The translations under genes were made by a program, and so were the position numbers. The notes beneath the pieces are model-generated. The model did not search any database. It was not told the origin of the DNA and saw nothing but the letters and a program-made list of their open reading frames with translations. A stretch of DNA of 64,000 bases, taken from contig JAWVFT010000017.1 of NCBI GenBank assembly GCA_033855775.1, forward strand, positions 1-64,000, read 5' to 3'. Below, one piece after another: positions 62,708 to 64,000 of the stretch. Position 1 is the stretch's first letter; each line of letters begins with the position of its first letter. Source of the DNA: DASVTR01 sp033855775 (GTDB lineage Bacteria; Acidobacteriota; Blastocatellia; Pyrinomonadales; Pyrinomonadaceae).

Positions 62708-64000
62708 CTAGTTGAGTTGTCGCCGTCGCATTTCGGGCGGGGCTGTGTTGCGTTGGGGCAGCGGGGCTTGGGTGGCGAATGTGCCGCCGCCGCTCGTGGG
62801 CTTGGAGATGTAGCTGTCGCGGGCGCGGACAACGAGGTCCGGGCGCAGGACGCGGACTTTAATCTGGCGCCGCTGGCCTGCCTGCGCGGTGGTCTTCGGG
62901 TAATAGCCGAGGCTGTACTGGCGGCGCAATTCTTCCGCGATGTAGGCGAAGGATTGCGTCAGGTCTTGCAGGTTGTCCGCGCGATAGAGTCGCGCGCCCG
63001 TCTTGTCCGCGAGGTCGTGCAGGTAAGCGTCTGCGCGCTCGTAATCGCCGCGTCCCATGCCGGGGCCGTTGTTGCCGCCACCGCCGCCGATGATGACCGG
63101 CCCGCCACCGCCGCCGCCTCCACCACCACCGCCGCCGCCATTGCGACCGCCGTTGCCGCTCAGCACGTCGTCAAGGATGTCTCCGAGGATGCCGATGGTC
63201 GATGAGGAGCGGCGTCGCTTGGGATACGGGTTACGGGAAGGCCATGAGCCGCCGCCGCCGTTGCTACCGTTCACGTCGTTGTAGGTATCGTACTGCACCG
63301 GATAGATGAGGGCGTCCAGTTCTTCCACGTCGCGGATGTTGGATTGATAGGAGGCGCGCTTGCTGGTCGTGTCAACTCCGTCTGTAAAGAGGACGACGGC
63401 CTTGCGCCCGTCGATGCGGTTGAGGCGTTGATTGACGACGAAATCAACGGCGTCGTAGAGGCGCGTGCTGCCGCCGTGGCCTGCGCGGCGAATCGCGTTG
63501 CGCAGCGTGTAGCGGTCGCTGGTGGCTTCCGCGAGGACGTTGATGTCATCTCCGAAGGAGACGACGAGCACGCGGTCGTCGGGGCGCAACTGGTCAACGA
63601 AGGCGATGGCGGCGTCCTGTATCTCTTCCATGCGAAAGCGCGTGGACTCGCTCGTGTCAATCAAGAGGGCGACGGTGAAAGGCTTTTCGACGGCGGCGAA
63701 GTAAGCGACTTGTTGTTCCATGCCGTCTTCGAAAATCTTAAAGTCCTGTTGTCGCAGGTTCGGTATATACCTGCCGCTCCTGTCCATGACGCTGACGGGA
63801 ACTGTGACCAGAGAAGTGTTGACGCGCACGATGTCGCCTTCGCCGACTTCTTCCGGCTCGTTGTCTGTTGGCGCTGGCTTCTGCTTTGTGCTTGAAGGAT
63901 AGCCGTCGTTATTCTGGCCTGTGAGCACGGGCGGTCGCCTGGCGGTCGTGGTTTGCGTTGAAGGCGTCTGTGTGGTTGGCGTTGGCGCGGGGTATTGGGG
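62708..64000 (-). CDS. Acidobacterial-type VWA-domain protein, partial at its N-terminus
   Basis: The frame is open to the window edge, so the start lies beyond it; the Thr/Pro-rich stretch at the edge precedes VRVNTSLVTVPVSVMDRSGR, the signature of the acidobacterial VWFA-related family. The metal site is DTSES in VALLIDTSESTRFR, with GGSTRLYDAVDF and VVLFTDGVDTTSK. Between about residues 260 and 280 of the visible part lies a run of 13 glycines. The family is usually secreted. At least 430 residues are present. Confidence 0.9.
   Translation of the reverse strand, partial: PQYPAPTPTTQTPSTQTTTARRPPVLTGQNNDGYPSSTKQKPAPTDNEPEEVGEGDIVRVNTSLVTVPVSVMDRSGRYIPNLRQQDFKIFEDGMEQQVAYFAAVEKPFTVALLIDTSESTRFRMEEIQDAAIAFVDQLRPDDRVLVVSFGDDINVLAEATSDRYTLRNAIRRAGHGGSTRLYDAVDFVVNQRLNRIDGRKAVVLFTDGVDTTSKRASYQSNIRDVEELDALIYPVQYDTYNDVNGSNGGGGSWPSRNPYPKRRRSSSTIGILGDILDDVLSGNGGRNGGGGGGGGGGGGGPVIIGGGGGNNGPGMGRGDYERADAYLHDLADKTGARLYRADNLQDLTQSFAYIAEELRRQYSLGYYPKTTAQAGQRRQIKVRVLRPDLVVRARDSYISKPTSGGGTFATQAPLPQRNTAPPEMRRRQLN

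Overview
The window looks like chromosomal DNA of an Acidobacteriota bacterium, probably class Blastocatellia. It is roughly 60% GC with densely packed genes and the bacterial S10-spc-alpha ribosomal order. At the right edge is a von Willebrand A protein of the type described for Acidobacteria, with the N-terminal signature VNTSLVTVPVSVMD. Long secreted proteins carrying Calx-beta, DUF4214 and FG-GAP repeats and an SMC of Gram-positive/acidobacterial type fit this. The assignment is inferred from protein families only; no rRNA gene is present.

Layout. 1-18.5 kb: the tail of tuf, then rpsJ to rplO, secY, adk, map, infA, rpmJ, rpsM, rpsK, rpsD, rpoA and rplQ, all on the plus strand. 18.7-21 kb: accB and accC (acetyl-CoA carboxylase). 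21-24.5 kb: rplU, rpmA, obgE, nadD and rsfS (ribosome assembly and NAD). 24.5-29.4 kb: a receiver-less sigma-54 activator, rlmH, a DksA/TraR zinc protein, a ComF-like protein, prolyl aminopeptidase, an HNH protein and TatA. 29.5-31.8 kb, minus strand: a methyltransferase and rarA. 32-34.5 kb: a small membrane protein, an S8 peptidase and a small partner. 34.6-35.7 kb, minus strand: ychF. 35.9-38.4 kb: a 21-bp tandem array, an FN3 protein, and an AT-rich two-gene cassette (G-domain protein plus two-helix membrane protein) that looks foreign. 38.6-41.6 kb: a TldD/TldE pair. 41.7-46.1 kb: two large GT-C-like membrane proteins. 46.4-52.4 kb: two large exported repeat proteins. 52.6-57.5 kb: smc and an exported protein. 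57.9-62.5 kb: a VWA protein, a sigma factor with a zinc-finger anti-sigma candidate, and an ADP-glucose pyrophosphorylase. 62.7 kb to the edge, minus strand: the partial acidobacterial VWA protein.

The most striking non-coding signal is a family of self-complementary elements built from 7-bp (sometimes 8-bp) direct repeats. They occupy almost every gap of about 70-110 bp between ribosomal genes. The left arm starts at or just before the upstream stop codon, and the right arm runs into the Shine-Dalgarno sequence of the next gene. The same architecture appears with different repeat words (GTGACRA, GTGATAG, GGGGTTA, TTTGGAC, GACGCGGA) throughout the window and once inside a coding sequence.

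Protein-level oddities are low-complexity tails on several ribosomal proteins, a roughly 125-residue acidic insertion in the SMC ATPase head, and an insertion inside the sigma-4 helix-turn-helix. Everything here was read by eye. Promoters, terminators and folds are pattern matches without energy calculation, and protein calls rest on recognised motifs rather than database searches.
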